Assembly: GCA_964600615.1 (NCBI GenBank)
Contig: CAZRJK010000001.1
Coordinates: 1-64,000 of the forward strand
Origin: RUG11198 sp964600615
GTDB lineage: Bacteria; Bacillota_I; Bacilli_A; RF39; UBA660
Direction of reading: 5' to 3'
Length of the DNA stretch: 64,000 bases
The position numbers and the translations under genes are program-made. The notes below the pieces were generated by a model. That model had not been told where the DNA came from and made no database searches. It saw nothing but the letters and a program-made list of their open reading frames with translations. Shown here in pieces: positions 36,310 to 43,703 of this stretch. Every line of letters starts with the position of its first letter. The stretch's first letter is position 1.

Positions 36310-36329
36310 AATAATCACCTTTATAATAT

Positions 36330-36353
36330 TAAAAAAAACTTCCCAAGGAAGTT
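36330..36353 (-). terminator. Terminator after rpmB
   Basis: AACTTCC (36337-36343) pairs with GGAAGTT (36347-36353); eight T residues follow on the minus strand. It separates rpmB from tsaC. Confidence 0.85.
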
Positions 36354-36356
36354 CTA

Positions 36357-36536
36357 TTAAGCGTTCTTTAAAGATCTAATTTCTCTAGCACTTAGTCTAA
36401 CCTTTACAACATTACCTTTTTCATCTTTAACCTTAACTTGTTGTAAGTTTACTTTTTGAGCCTTCTTAGTTACTTTTAAACAATTAGGTCTATTATTAGC
36501 ATAATTAGTTTTTTTACTTGATATATTCTTAGCCAT
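36357..36536 (-). CDS. rpmB: 50S ribosomal protein L28
   Basis: A 59-residue basic protein with the L28 core: NYANNRPNCLKVTKKAQKVN followed by LQQVKVKD and the end segment RLSAREIRSLKNA. The N-terminal segment is about two residues shorter than the usual CxxTGKK form. A perfect GAGGAGGG ribosome-binding site precedes the ATG at 36536. In Bacillus rpmB also lies just past rpe, so the placement is syntenic. Confidence 0.92.
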   Translation of the reverse strand: MAKNISSKKTNYANNRPNCLKVTKKAQKVNLQQVKVKDEKGNVVKVRLSAREIRSLKNA

Positions 36537-36568
36537 TATTATCCCTCCTCAAAAAACATCGTATAATA

Positions 36569-36597
36569 ACTTTATCACAAAATAAGTACTAAGTCAA
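36569..36597 (-). promoter_or_regulatory. Promoter of rpmB
   Basis: On the minus strand TTGACT (36597-36592) and TAAAGT (36574-36569) are separated by 17 bases. Confidence 0.55.
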
Positions 36598-36673
36598 ACA
36601 TTTTTAAGCTAAAATCCCAATAACTGTAACAAAATAATGATATTGGCATAATTTATTTTAGGAAGTGAAAGAC

Positions 36674-37117
36674 ATGTATGAAATATATAAAATAAATGAA
36701 ACAGATAACTTAAAAGAAATAACAGAAAAGTATAAAACAACAGAAGATGAATTAATAAAAATAAATGGAGAAGATTTAATAAACAAAATAATCCCTAATA
36801 ATTTAATTATAGTACCCAAAAATAAAAACACCAAATATGATTATTACACCGTTAAAAAAGAAGATAATATCTATCAAATAGCTAATAATAATAACGTAGA
36901 TTATAATACTTTACTAAAAATAAATGGCCTAGATAAAGATGATTATATTTATCCTAATCAAACAATAATGTTACCAAGAAAAGATAAAAATACTTATCTC
37001 ACTAAAGAAAAAGACACTTTAAATAAGATAATAAAAGATTTAAATATTGATATTAATACATTAATCAAAGAAAATGATGAAATATTCTTGGAAGAAGAAC
37101 AAATAATATTTTTTTAA
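36674..37117 (+). CDS. Protein made of LysM repeats, no signal peptide
   Basis: A 147-residue protein of about three LysM-like repeats: YKINETDNLKEITEKYKTTE, YYTVKKEDNIYQIANNNNV with PNQTIMLP, and a weaker third from residue 104. LysM binds N-acetylglucosamine polymers. No signal peptide or membrane helix precedes the first repeat, as in spore-coat LysM proteins (SafA and SpoVID type) that act from the cytosolic side. Start at 36674 with GGAAGTG upstream. The promoter is unclear, and a strong terminator follows. Confidence 0.75.
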   Translation: MYEIYKINETDNLKEITEKYKTTEDELIKINGEDLINKIIPNNLIIVPKNKNTKYDYYTVKKEDNIYQIANNNNVDYNTLLKINGLDKDDYIYPNQTIMLPRKDKNTYLTKEKDTLNKIIKDLNIDINTLIKENDEIFLEEEQIIFF

Positions 37118-37149
37118 AGAGAAATAGCTTTATATTTCTCTTTTTTTAT
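37116..37149 (+). terminator. Terminator after the LysM gene
   Basis: An 11-bp stem (37116-37126 with 37133-37143) with T residues. It begins in the stop codon. Confidence 0.85.
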
Positions 37150-37151
37150 TG

Positions 37152-37157
37152 TATAAT
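37152..37157 (+). promoter_or_regulatory. Putative -10 of the gene at 37185
   Basis: TATAAT directly behind TTG, 28 bases before the start codon. The T run of the upstream terminator lies where a -35 is expected. Confidence 0.4.
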
Positions 37158-37184
37158 AATAAAAAATAGATAGGGGAGATTAAT

Positions 37185-38702
37185 ATGATATTTAAAAGAC
37201 CATATGGATTTCTAATTAAACATTTTAAACTAATTCACTTATTTTTAACTGGATTATATATATACTTATTAGTAAAAGTAAGCAGTATTTTAAGATTTTA
37301 TAATGGTTATATATTAGGAACAGAAAATAGATTAAATGCTATAAAAATAACTACAAACTACTATTTAATTGCGATAATTTTATCAATCATAATATGTATT
37401 GTTATATATGCATTAATGCGTTACAAAAAGAAGCCAAAGTTGTTATATTTTATATTAATAATTCTTTACATATTAATATCCCTAATTATAAAAATGTCAT
37501 ATGATGGATTAAACCAAATCTATATTTATAATAATTTAGCAATAAAAACACAAAGATTATATCGCGATATACTAAGAATAACAACTATCTTTCAATACAT
37601 AACAATAGCCTTTACCTTAATAAGAGGATTAGGATTTGATATAAAAAAATTCAATTTTAAAGAAGACATAGCAGAATTGGATATAACTTTAAATGATGAA
37701 GAAGAAGTTGAATTAACCCTTGGATCAAACGAAGGTTTATTTAGAAAAATAAGAAAAAAAATAAGAGAATATACTTACTATTATAAAGAGAATAAATTAA
37801 TAATTGTAGTAATAATCGCAGTAGTAGCAGTATTAGGATCAATAATTGGATTATTAAATGTAAAAGTAATAAATAAAGTTTATAATGAAAATGAAAAATT
37901 AAGTACAGATTCATTTGATTTAGTAGTAACTAATTCTTACATAACAGATAATAATTATAATAATATAAATGTAAGTGAAAGTGATAAAACCTTTGTAATA
38001 GTAAAAATGTATATAGCGCCACATGAAAAAGGTAATACCCTAAATACAGGAAATATAATATTAAAAATTAACAACAATAAATATTCATTAGATCAAAAAA
38101 ATGGCCATAATTTTAAAGATTTAGGTACAGAATACATTTCACAAAAAATATTAGAACCAAAACAGTATATTTTTATATTTAATGTACCAAAAGCTAATCT
38201 TAATAAAAATATAGAAATATCATATGCTGAAAAGAATAGAATAAAACTATCACCTAAAGATATTGATAAAACAGCCAAAGAGACAACTTTAAAACTAAAT
38301 GAAACATTAAATTTAGAAGAAACATTATTAGGTAGTGGAGAATTTAAAGTAGAATCTATGGAGGTTAAAAATACATTTATCCATGATTTTAATTATGAAG
38401 TAAATAACAAAACATATACCAGTAAATTAACTATAAAAAGTAATTCTAATACTATCTTAAACCTAAAAATAAATGCTTCTTTGCCAAACAGAATAACAAC
38501 TTATGAATTGTTAGAAAGATATGGAAAAATAAAATATAAAATTAATAATGAAGAACAAAAAAGCAATTTAATGAATAATAAAACACCTGGAAATTATAAT
38601 GAAGGATTATTTTTAGAAGTGGATAAGAATCTTGAAAATGCTACAAATATATGGATAGAATTAAATATAAGAAATAAAAAATATATTTACACTCTAAAAT
38701 AA
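37185..38702 (+). CDS. Multi-spanning membrane protein with an extracytoplasmic domain
   Basis: A 505-residue protein. Four hydrophobic helices lie in the first 150 residues, an acidic cytosolic segment at about 160-190, a further membrane helix at about 203-225 (LIIVVIIAVVAVLGSIIGLL), then about 275 residues outside. The outer part has the look of a DUF4352-like immunoglobulin fold (FVIVKMYIAPHEKGNTL, YIFIFNVPKANL). No function known. AGGGGAG precedes the ATG. The EIIB-like gene follows with its own promoter. Confidence 0.6.
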   Translation: MIFKRPYGFLIKHFKLIHLFLTGLYIYLLVKVSSILRFYNGYILGTENRLNAIKITTNYYLIAIILSIIICIVIYALMRYKKKPKLLYFILIILYILISLIIKMSYDGLNQIYIYNNLAIKTQRLYRDILRITTIFQYITIAFTLIRGLGFDIKKFNFKEDIAELDITLNDEEEVELTLGSNEGLFRKIRKKIREYTYYYKENKLIIVVIIAVVAVLGSIIGLLNVKVINKVYNENEKLSTDSFDLVVTNSYITDNNYNNINVSESDKTFVIVKMYIAPHEKGNTLNTGNIILKINNNKYSLDQKNGHNFKDLGTEYISQKILEPKQYIFIFNVPKANLNKNIEISYAEKNRIKLSPKDIDKTAKETTLKLNETLNLEETLLGSGEFKVESMEVKNTFIHDFNYEVNNKTYTSKLTIKSNSNTILNLKINASLPNRITTYELLERYGKIKYKINNEEQKSNLMNNKTPGNYNEGLFLEVDKNLENATNIWIELNIRNKKYIYTLK

Positions 38703-38706
38703 TAAC

Positions 38707-38735
38707 TTGTTATATAACATAAATTATAGTATAAT
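38707..38735 (+). promoter_or_regulatory. Promoter of the EIIB-like gene
   Basis: TTGTTA (38707-38712) and TATAAT (38730-38735) with a 17-base spacer. Confidence 0.7.
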
Positions 38736-38752
38736 GAAAAAGAGGTGGAAAT

Positions 38753-39067
38753 ATGCAACCTATATATTACATAATTATTTTTTCAGTTTTATTAATAATA
38801 GCCTTAGCAATAGTAAGAGGAAATAAAAAAGATTTTAAATTAGAAATAAATAAACTAGTAGAACTATTAGGAGGAAAAGACAATATAGTAGAAACAGAAG
38901 TAGAAATGTCTAGATTTAAAGTAACCCTAAAAGATATTAGTCTTGCTAATAAAGAAGGAATAATGAAATTAGGAGCCAAAGGAGTAGTTGAAATAGATGA
39001 CCAACTAAAAATAATCTTTGGTAAAGATGCTAAAAAACTAAAAAGATATATAGATGAATTAAAATAG
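38753..39067 (+). CDS. Membrane-tethered PTS EIIB-like protein without active Cys
   Basis: A 104-residue protein: one N-terminal membrane helix (about 4-21), then a domain matching the glucose-family PTS IIB fold (INKLVELLGGKDNI, MSRFKVTLKDI, MKLGAKGVVEIDDQLKIIFG). In active IIB the segment reads CITRLRV-like with a phosphorylated Cys; here the aligned position in EVEMSRFKV is Glu. No IIC, IIA or sugar gene lies nearby. It therefore cannot carry the usual phosphoryl group and may act as a binding or sensing module. AGAGGTGG precedes the ATG. Confidence 0.78.
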   Translation: MQPIYYIIIFSVLLIIALAIVRGNKKDFKLEINKLVELLGGKDNIVETEVEMSRFKVTLKDISLANKEGIMKLGAKGVVEIDDQLKIIFGKDAKKLKRYIDELK

Positions 39068-39091
39068 AAGTAAAAAACTTCTATTTTTTTA
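39062..39091 (+). terminator. Terminator after the EIIB-like gene
   Basis: AAATAGAAGT (39062-39071) pairs with ACTTCTATTT (39077-39086), then T residues. The TAG stop lies in the 5' arm. Confidence 0.85.
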
Positions 39092-39175
39092 TTCGACATT
39101 TTTTATAAATACGACACTATTCGACAAAATAAATTAGTTATTAAAGATATAATAATACTAGAAAAGAGTGAAATT

Positions 39176-40408
39176 ATGAATATAATAAAAGAAAATATAT
39201 TAAATATAATATTAGTATTATTTCCAATTCTCATATACTTTATCTATAATTGTTATAGAGAACTAAAATCAGATAAGTATAATAATATATTATTTAATCT
39301 ATCACTATTTATATCTTTATATTTATGCATAAAACATACTTATTCAAATAATTTTATTAACATATTATTATTTATAAACATTCCCATCCTAATAGCATAT
39401 CTAAAAAAAGAAAATAAAGTAGCAATAACCCTATCCCTAATATCAATAATGTATATTAAGTATTATTTAAATAAAAACATAATAATTTTCCTAATTCAAT
39501 ATCTATCATATTATTTAATTTATATAATAAGTAATAAAAAACAATTAAAAGACAAAAAATATATAACTATAATATCAATATTACAAGGTTTCTTCATGTC
39601 AATAGAAACAGTTATATATTATAAAACATCTATTATAACAATAATAGAAATACTAATCCTAATCTTTCTCTTTTATTTGATCCCATTTATCTTACTATAT
39701 TTATTTAAATTAGCAGATAACATATCATCTTTATATCTAACAGAAAAAGAATTTAAAAAAGAAAAACAACTAAGAAATTCATTGTTTCAAATAACTCATG
39801 AAGTAAAAAATCCTATAGCAGTATGTAAGGGATATTTAGAAATGATAGATATAAATAATAAAGATAAATTAAAAAAATATATTCCTATAATAAAACATGA
39901 AATAGATAGGAGTCTAAATATAATGGGTGATTTCATGGAATTTAGTAAAATAAAAATAGAAAAAGACATAATAGATATAAATATCTTATTAGAAGAAATA
40001 ACTGAAGAATTAAAAATAATATCTAAAAGTAAAAATATTAAGATAAATATTAAAATAACACAAGACGAAACATACATCTATGGAGATTATGAAAGATTAA
40101 AACAAGTCTTTGTAAATCTAATAAAAAACAGCATTGAATCTATAACCAAACAAGGGAATATTAATATAATTACCCATATTTTAAAAAATAATTACTATAT
40201 AGAAATAACTGACAATGGTTGTGGAATGGATGAATATACCCTAAAAAAAATAAAAGAAATGTTCTTTACCACTAAAATAGGAGGAACAGGATTAGGAGTA
40301 AGTCTATCAAACGAAATAATAAAAGCTCATAATGGATCTATTGATTATTTATCTCAAAAAGGTAAAGGAACAAAAGTAATTGTAAAATTACCAATAAATA
40401 TGATATAA
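39176..40408 (+). CDS. Multi-spanning sensor histidine kinase
   Basis: A 410-residue kinase with about six membrane helices in the first 180 residues and almost no extracytoplasmic domain, like KinB or other intramembrane sensors. The H box FQITHEVKNPIAV has the phospho-acceptor His208. The ATPase part shows the N box NLIKNSIESI, G1 DNGCGMDE and G2 GGTGLGVSLSNEI. No response regulator gene is adjacent, so it is an orphan here. A possible -10 (TATAAT 39148-39153) lies upstream. The neighbourhood includes yqfC/yqfD downstream, but a link to sporulation signalling is only a guess. Confidence 0.88.
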   Translation: MNIIKENILNIILVLFPILIYFIYNCYRELKSDKYNNILFNLSLFISLYLCIKHTYSNNFINILLFINIPILIAYLKKENKVAITLSLISIMYIKYYLNKNIIIFLIQYLSYYLIYIISNKKQLKDKKYITIISILQGFFMSIETVIYYKTSIITIIEILILIFLFYLIPFILLYLFKLADNISSLYLTEKEFKKEKQLRNSLFQITHEVKNPIAVCKGYLEMIDINNKDKLKKYIPIIKHEIDRSLNIMGDFMEFSKIKIEKDIIDINILLEEITEELKIISKSKNIKINIKITQDETYIYGDYERLKQVFVNLIKNSIESITKQGNINIITHILKNNYYIEITDNGCGMDEYTLKKIKEMFFTTKIGGTGLGVSLSNEIIKAHNGSIDYLSQKGKGTKVIVKLPINMI

Positions 40409-40409
40409 T
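40401..40409 (+). promoter_or_regulatory. Extended -10 at the end of the kinase gene
   Basis: TGATATAAT, 16 bases before the Smr start codon, overlaps the last codons and stop of the kinase gene. Confidence 0.5.
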
Positions 40410-40424
40410 TACACCGGTGATATA

Positions 40425-40694
40425 ATGAAGTTATATAATATATTTTTAGATAGATTACCCAATATTGACTTACATGGCTATGATAGAGAAACAGCCAGAG
40501 TAAAAACCAATGACTTCGTTGAAGAATCAATTCAATTGGGACATAACAAAATAGTCATAATTCATGGTATTGGCACAGGAATAGTAAAAAAAACAGTCCA
40601 TGAAACATTATCAAAAAATAAGAACGTAGAAAATTATAAATTAGATAATTTCAATAATGGATGTACAATAATAACGCTAAAAGACGATAGTTAA
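40425..40694 (+). CDS. Stand-alone Smr domain protein
   Basis: An 89-residue protein that is essentially one Smr domain: DLHGYDRETARVKTNDF with the DLHG signature and KIVIIHGIGTGIVKKTV with the HGxG signature. Smr is the C-terminal nuclease domain of MutS2; stand-alone forms act on DNA or RNA, some in ribosome rescue. No MutS2 gene is in the window. Start at ATG 40425, preceded by GGTG; 16 bases separate it from the kinase stop. Confidence 0.85.
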   Translation: MKLYNIFLDRLPNIDLHGYDRETARVKTNDFVEESIQLGHNKIVIIHGIGTGIVKKTVHETLSKNKNVENYKLDNFNNGCTIITLKDDS

Positions 40695-40716
40695 TAGCAT
40701 TTTTATAAAAAAACTA

Positions 40717-40743
40717 TTGATAAAAAAGAAAAAATGTGATAAT
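40717..40743 (+). promoter_or_regulatory. Promoter of the tRNA pair
   Basis: TTGATA (40717-40722) and GATAAT (40738-40743) with a 15-base spacer, 12 bases before the first tRNA. Confidence 0.5.
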
Positions 40744-40755
40744 ATTAATTCACAT

Positions 40756-40832
40756 GGACCCTTAGCTCAGTTGGTTAGAGCATCCGGCTCATAACCGGGC
40801 GGTCATAGGTTCGAGTCCTATAGGGTCCACCA
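40756..40832 (+). tRNA. tRNA with anticodon CAU (Met or lysidine-type Ile)
   Basis: A 77-nt cloverleaf with encoded CCA. Acceptor GGACCCT pairs with AGGGTCC. D arm GCTC/GAGC, anticodon stem TCCGG/CCGGG with loop CTCATAA, T stem ATAGG/CCTAT with loop TTCGAGT. The anticodon CAU fits elongator Met or, if modified by TilS, Ile for AUA. AUA is very common in this genome, so the second reading is worth a test. Confidence 0.95.
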
Positions 40833-40841
40833 TTTTTATTT

Positions 40842-40925
40842 GCGAGTGTGGCGAAATTGGCAGACGCGCTAGACTTAGGATCTAGTGGTTTATCCGTGGG
40901 GGTTCAAGTCCCTTCACTCGCACCA
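40842..40925 (+). tRNA. tRNA-Leu(UAG)
   Basis: An 84-nt class II tRNA with encoded CCA. Acceptor GCGAGTG pairs with CACTCGC, anticodon stem CTAGA/TCTAG with loop CTTAGGA (anticodon UAG), a variable arm, and T loop TTCAAGT. It lies nine bases after the previous tRNA, so both come from one transcript. Confidence 0.96.
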
Positions 40926-40938
40926 CTAAAGTTATATA

Positions 40939-40965
40939 CGAACACTATTAGTGCTCGTTTTTCTT
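40939..40965 (+). terminator. Terminator after the tRNAs
   Basis: CGAACACT (40939-40946) pairs, with one mismatch, with AGTGCTCG (40950-40957), followed by T residues. Confidence 0.7.
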
Positions 40966-40999
40966 TTAAAAAAATTAAACAACTAAAAATATAATATTA

Positions 41000-41008
41000 T
41001 GATATAAT
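41000..41008 (+). promoter_or_regulatory. Extended -10 promoter of the gene at 41032
   Basis: TGATATAAT, 24 bases before the start. No clear -35. Confidence 0.6.
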
Positions 41009-41031
41009 ATCATACGAAGGGAGTTTTAAAG

Positions 41032-41613
41032 ATGAATAAAGAAATCAAATATCCAATTAAATATGCAATATTAGAACTTAAAGAAAGAGGAGGGTACTTA
41101 GTTGGATATGAAGATATAACCCAAGGTTTCATAGTCTCAAAATGCTATGTTCTAGAAAGTAGTATAATATATAATTCAGATGGAAGCAATAAAGAAATTT
41201 ACAAAGTAGTATTTCCATTTTCAAATATAGAAGAATTTAAAAATTCACTTAGAAATGGTAAACCAAACATTGGAAATGCTAAAATTCCTAGATATGATGT
41301 ATCCGGTGAAATATATTCAACTAATATAGTTACAGAATTATTTGATTCCTACGAATTAGCAAAGATAAATGCCACAGAAAAAAATGAAGAATATAGATGT
41401 AATCTAATGTTAAAAAAACCAGTTATCGTAATGCACACAAAATTATCAAATGCAAATTGGGAAAAGCAACATGAAAAATTAAAACAAGAATTTGAAAATG
41501 GATTAAAAATATGTAATATATTTGAACAACTAGTATTGAAGGCAACTGAAGATATGGACATAAGTGTAGAAATAACAAAAAACAAAACCAAAAAATTATA
41601 TGAAATAAAGTAA
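41032..41613 (+). CDS. Soluble protein of unknown function
   Basis: A 193-residue soluble, mixed alpha/beta protein with no membrane segment and no motif I recognise. The N-terminal half has several strands (YAILELKERGGYLVGYED, KEIYKVVFPFSNIEEF); the C-terminal part is helical. AAGGGAG precedes the ATG. It is monocistronic, with its own -10 and a strong terminator. Confidence 0.6.
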   Translation: MNKEIKYPIKYAILELKERGGYLVGYEDITQGFIVSKCYVLESSIIYNSDGSNKEIYKVVFPFSNIEEFKNSLRNGKPNIGNAKIPRYDVSGEIYSTNIVTELFDSYELAKINATEKNEEYRCNLMLKKPVIVMHTKLSNANWEKQHEKLKQEFENGLKICNIFEQLVLKATEDMDISVEITKNKTKKLYEIK

Positions 41614-41640
41614 GAATTTCGCTATTACACTACATGAGTA

Positions 41641-41668
41641 AAAAACACCATTTGGTGTTTTTATTTTT
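41641..41668. terminator. Bidirectional terminator
   Basis: AAAACACCA (41642-41650) pairs with TGGTGTTTT (41653-41661). T-rich tails occur on both strands, between convergent genes. Confidence 0.8.
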
Positions 41669-42110
41669 CTCTAATTAAATTTTTATTACTTTTCTCTTCC
41701 AATTCAACCATATTAAGTATAGATTCAGTTGCTTCTTCTTCAGATAAATCACTAAGATAAAAATAATCATAATTATTAAAAATATAATTTAAAATAGGAT
41801 AAAAATGCTCATTAAAGCAATTCTTAGATAAAGAAGATAAATTAATTATTTTAGAATCCTTAAAAGAACTATTATTAAGCCCAACATTAACATGGATATA
41901 TTCCGTTTTCCCACAAGCAGGACAAAAATATTGTGAAATCTTACCTATAGTAGGTGAAACAGTATTATCAAAAACTAAAACTAATTTATGTGAACATTGC
42001 TTTTGAAGATTAATTAAATTATTATTAAGCTTATTAATTTGTTCATTTAAAAATTGTTTTTTATGCATAATTTGTATCCTTTTATAATATATTTCATTTT
42101 GATTTTTCAT
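41661..42110 (-). CDS. Small protein with a zinc-ribbon-like motif
   Basis: A 149-residue protein: a helical, coiled-coil-like N-terminus (residues 10-38), then candidate zinc ligands C39-x-H41 and C63-x-x-C66 (QCSHKL, FCPACGKTEYIHV), and an acidic helical C-terminus. No family recognised. I start at 42110 because GGAGGAATTT precedes that ATG; the 21 extra upstream codons encode a hydrophobic stretch and are unlikely to be translated. Confidence 0.55.
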   Translation of the reverse strand: MKNQNEIYYKRIQIMHKKQFLNEQINKLNNNLINLQKQCSHKLVLVFDNTVSPTIGKISQYFCPACGKTEYIHVNVGLNNSSFKDSKIINLSSLSKNCFNEHFYPILNYIFNNYDYFYLSDLSEEEATESILNMVELEEKSNKNLIREK

Positions 42111-42193
42111 ATAAATTCCTCCAATACCCGTACAATTATAGCAAAAACTAATATAAAAGTAAAATTTAAACATAAAATAATATAGGTGGTAAT

Positions 42194-42430
42194 ATGAATA
42201 TATTTAATAAATTAGATAGATATATAACAGATAAATCCTATAGAATAATAATAAAAAACAATAGTATAAATATCATAAATTATATAGAAATAAAAGATTT
42301 TTCTAATACTAAAATAATAATAACTAATGAATTGGGAACAACAATAGTTAAAGGAGATAATTTAGTAGTATCTAGAATGCAAGATAATGAAGCATTAATA
42401 ACAGGTAAAATAAAAGAAATAGAGTTATAA
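42194..42430 (+). CDS. yqfC: YqfC/YabP family sporulation protein
   Basis: A 78-residue, mostly beta protein with the YabP/YqfC pattern (INIINYIEIKDFSNTKIIIT, VKGDNLVVSRMQDNEALITG). In Bacillus yqfC lies before yqfD and belongs to the sigma-E sporulation programme. Here yqfD follows 37 bases downstream, which confirms the assignment. AGGTGG precedes the ATG. Confidence 0.82.
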   Translation: MNIFNKLDRYITDKSYRIIIKNNSINIINYIEIKDFSNTKIIITNELGTTIVKGDNLVVSRMQDNEALITGKIKEIEL

Positions 42431-42467
42431 CAAAACTAATAAATCATAATATTTTATAGGTGATACT

Positions 42468-43652
42468 ATGAAAAATAGATACCTAGAAAACTATAGTAAT
42501 ACAGTAAAAATAAAAGTAGAAGGAAAAAACATCAATAATTATATAAAAAGATTAATAAAAAATAAAATAAATATAATCAAACTAATACCTATATCCTATA
42601 AAGAGGTTCATATCATCATAAAATATAATGATTATAAAAAACTAATTAAATATAATACTATTTATAAAACATCCATAATAAATACCTATGGCAAAATAAA
42701 AATAAAAGAACTATTAAAAAAGAATTCAATACTAATAATAAACATGTTAATAGGACTAGTATTAATAATTTTCTTATCTAATATAATATTCTCTATCGAT
42801 ATTATCCATGAGGATAAAGAAATAAGAGAATTATTAAAAGAAGAATTAAATAAAAATGGTATTAAGAAATATACTTTTAAAAAGAATTATCAAACCATAG
42901 AACAAATAGAAAATAAGATATTAAATGATAATAAAGATAAATTAGAATGGATAGAAATAAAAGAAAGTGGTGCCAAATATATAATAAGAGTAGAAGAAAG
43001 AAAAACAAATGATAAAAAAGAAAAATACGAATATCAAAATATTATCTCAAAAAAAGAAGCTATTATTACAAAAATAAATGCCCAATCAGGAGAAAAAATA
43101 AAACAAATAAATGATTATGTAAAAAAAGGAGATATCATTATATCAGGATATATTACCTTACCAGATAACAGCAAAATACCTACTATGGCTAAAGGAGAAG
43201 TATATGGAGAAGTATGGTATAAAGTATCTATTGATTATCCCTATATTTACCAAGAAGAGAATTTAACAGGAAAAAATAAAACTATTTACGTTATTAATTT
43301 CTTTAATAAAAGAATATCTTTATTTAATTTTAAAAAATATAAAAGTTTTAAATACAAAGATAAAACATTACTATCTAATAATTTTAATACCATAAATCTA
43401 ATAAAAGAAAAACAATATGAATTAAACGTATTAGACGAAGTATATCCAGAAGATATAGCAATCAATAAAGCTAAAGATTATATTGAAAGGAAACTAAAGA
43501 AAGATAATAATATAAAAGAAATAAAAAAAATAATAATTATCTCAAAAGAAGAAAAAGAAACAACTATTGATTTAAAACTATTCGTAAGTGCAATTGAAAA
43601 CATTGGAGAAACATCTAAAATAGATATAAACAATCTAGAAACTCAAGATTAA
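42468..43652 (+). CDS. yqfD: Sporulation protein YqfD
   Basis: A 394-residue YqfD: an N-terminal region of three short alpha/beta repeats, a membrane helix (about 89-112), a POTRA-like part (IDIIHEDKEIRELLKEEL, IEIKESGAKYIIRVEER) and the conserved VKKGDIIISGYI, VYGEVWYKVSIDYPY. In Bacillus it is made in the mother cell after engulfment begins. AGGTG precedes the ATG. It ends in a long hairpin that spans its stop. The pair yqfC-yqfD suggests ancestral or real sporulation ability. Confidence 0.9.
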   Translation: MKNRYLENYSNTVKIKVEGKNINNYIKRLIKNKINIIKLIPISYKEVHIIIKYNDYKKLIKYNTIYKTSIINTYGKIKIKELLKKNSILIINMLIGLVLIIFLSNIIFSIDIIHEDKEIRELLKEELNKNGIKKYTFKKNYQTIEQIENKILNDNKDKLEWIEIKESGAKYIIRVEERKTNDKKEKYEYQNIISKKEAIITKINAQSGEKIKQINDYVKKGDIIISGYITLPDNSKIPTMAKGEVYGEVWYKVSIDYPYIYQEENLTGKNKTIYVINFFNKRISLFNFKKYKSFKYKDKTLLSNNFNTINLIKEKQYELNVLDEVYPEDIAINKAKDYIERKLKKDNNIKEIKKIIIISKEEKETTIDLKLFVSAIENIGETSKIDINNLETQD

Positions 43653-43677
43653 CAACCTTGTTTTCTAGATTTTTTTG
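43632..43677 (+). terminator. Terminator spanning the yqfD stop
   Basis: AATCTAGAA (43632-43640) pairs with TTCTAGATT (43663-43671), with an inner CAAG/CTTG pairing, then a T run. The stop codon lies in the loop. Confidence 0.8.
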
Positions 43678-43703
43678 TGTTAAACTAAAAAAAGGTGATA
43701 TAT

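Noticed and set aside
38767..39099. Long antisense reading frames, also at 47310-47753, 62652-63050 and 31085-31453
   Set aside because: They lie opposite clear genes, lack ribosome-binding sites and have low-complexity hydrophobic products typical of the complement of AT-rich codons.
40425..40694. MutS2 fragment
   Set aside because: The protein is a complete Smr domain with its own ribosome-binding site; nothing upstream resembles the MutS2 ATPase.
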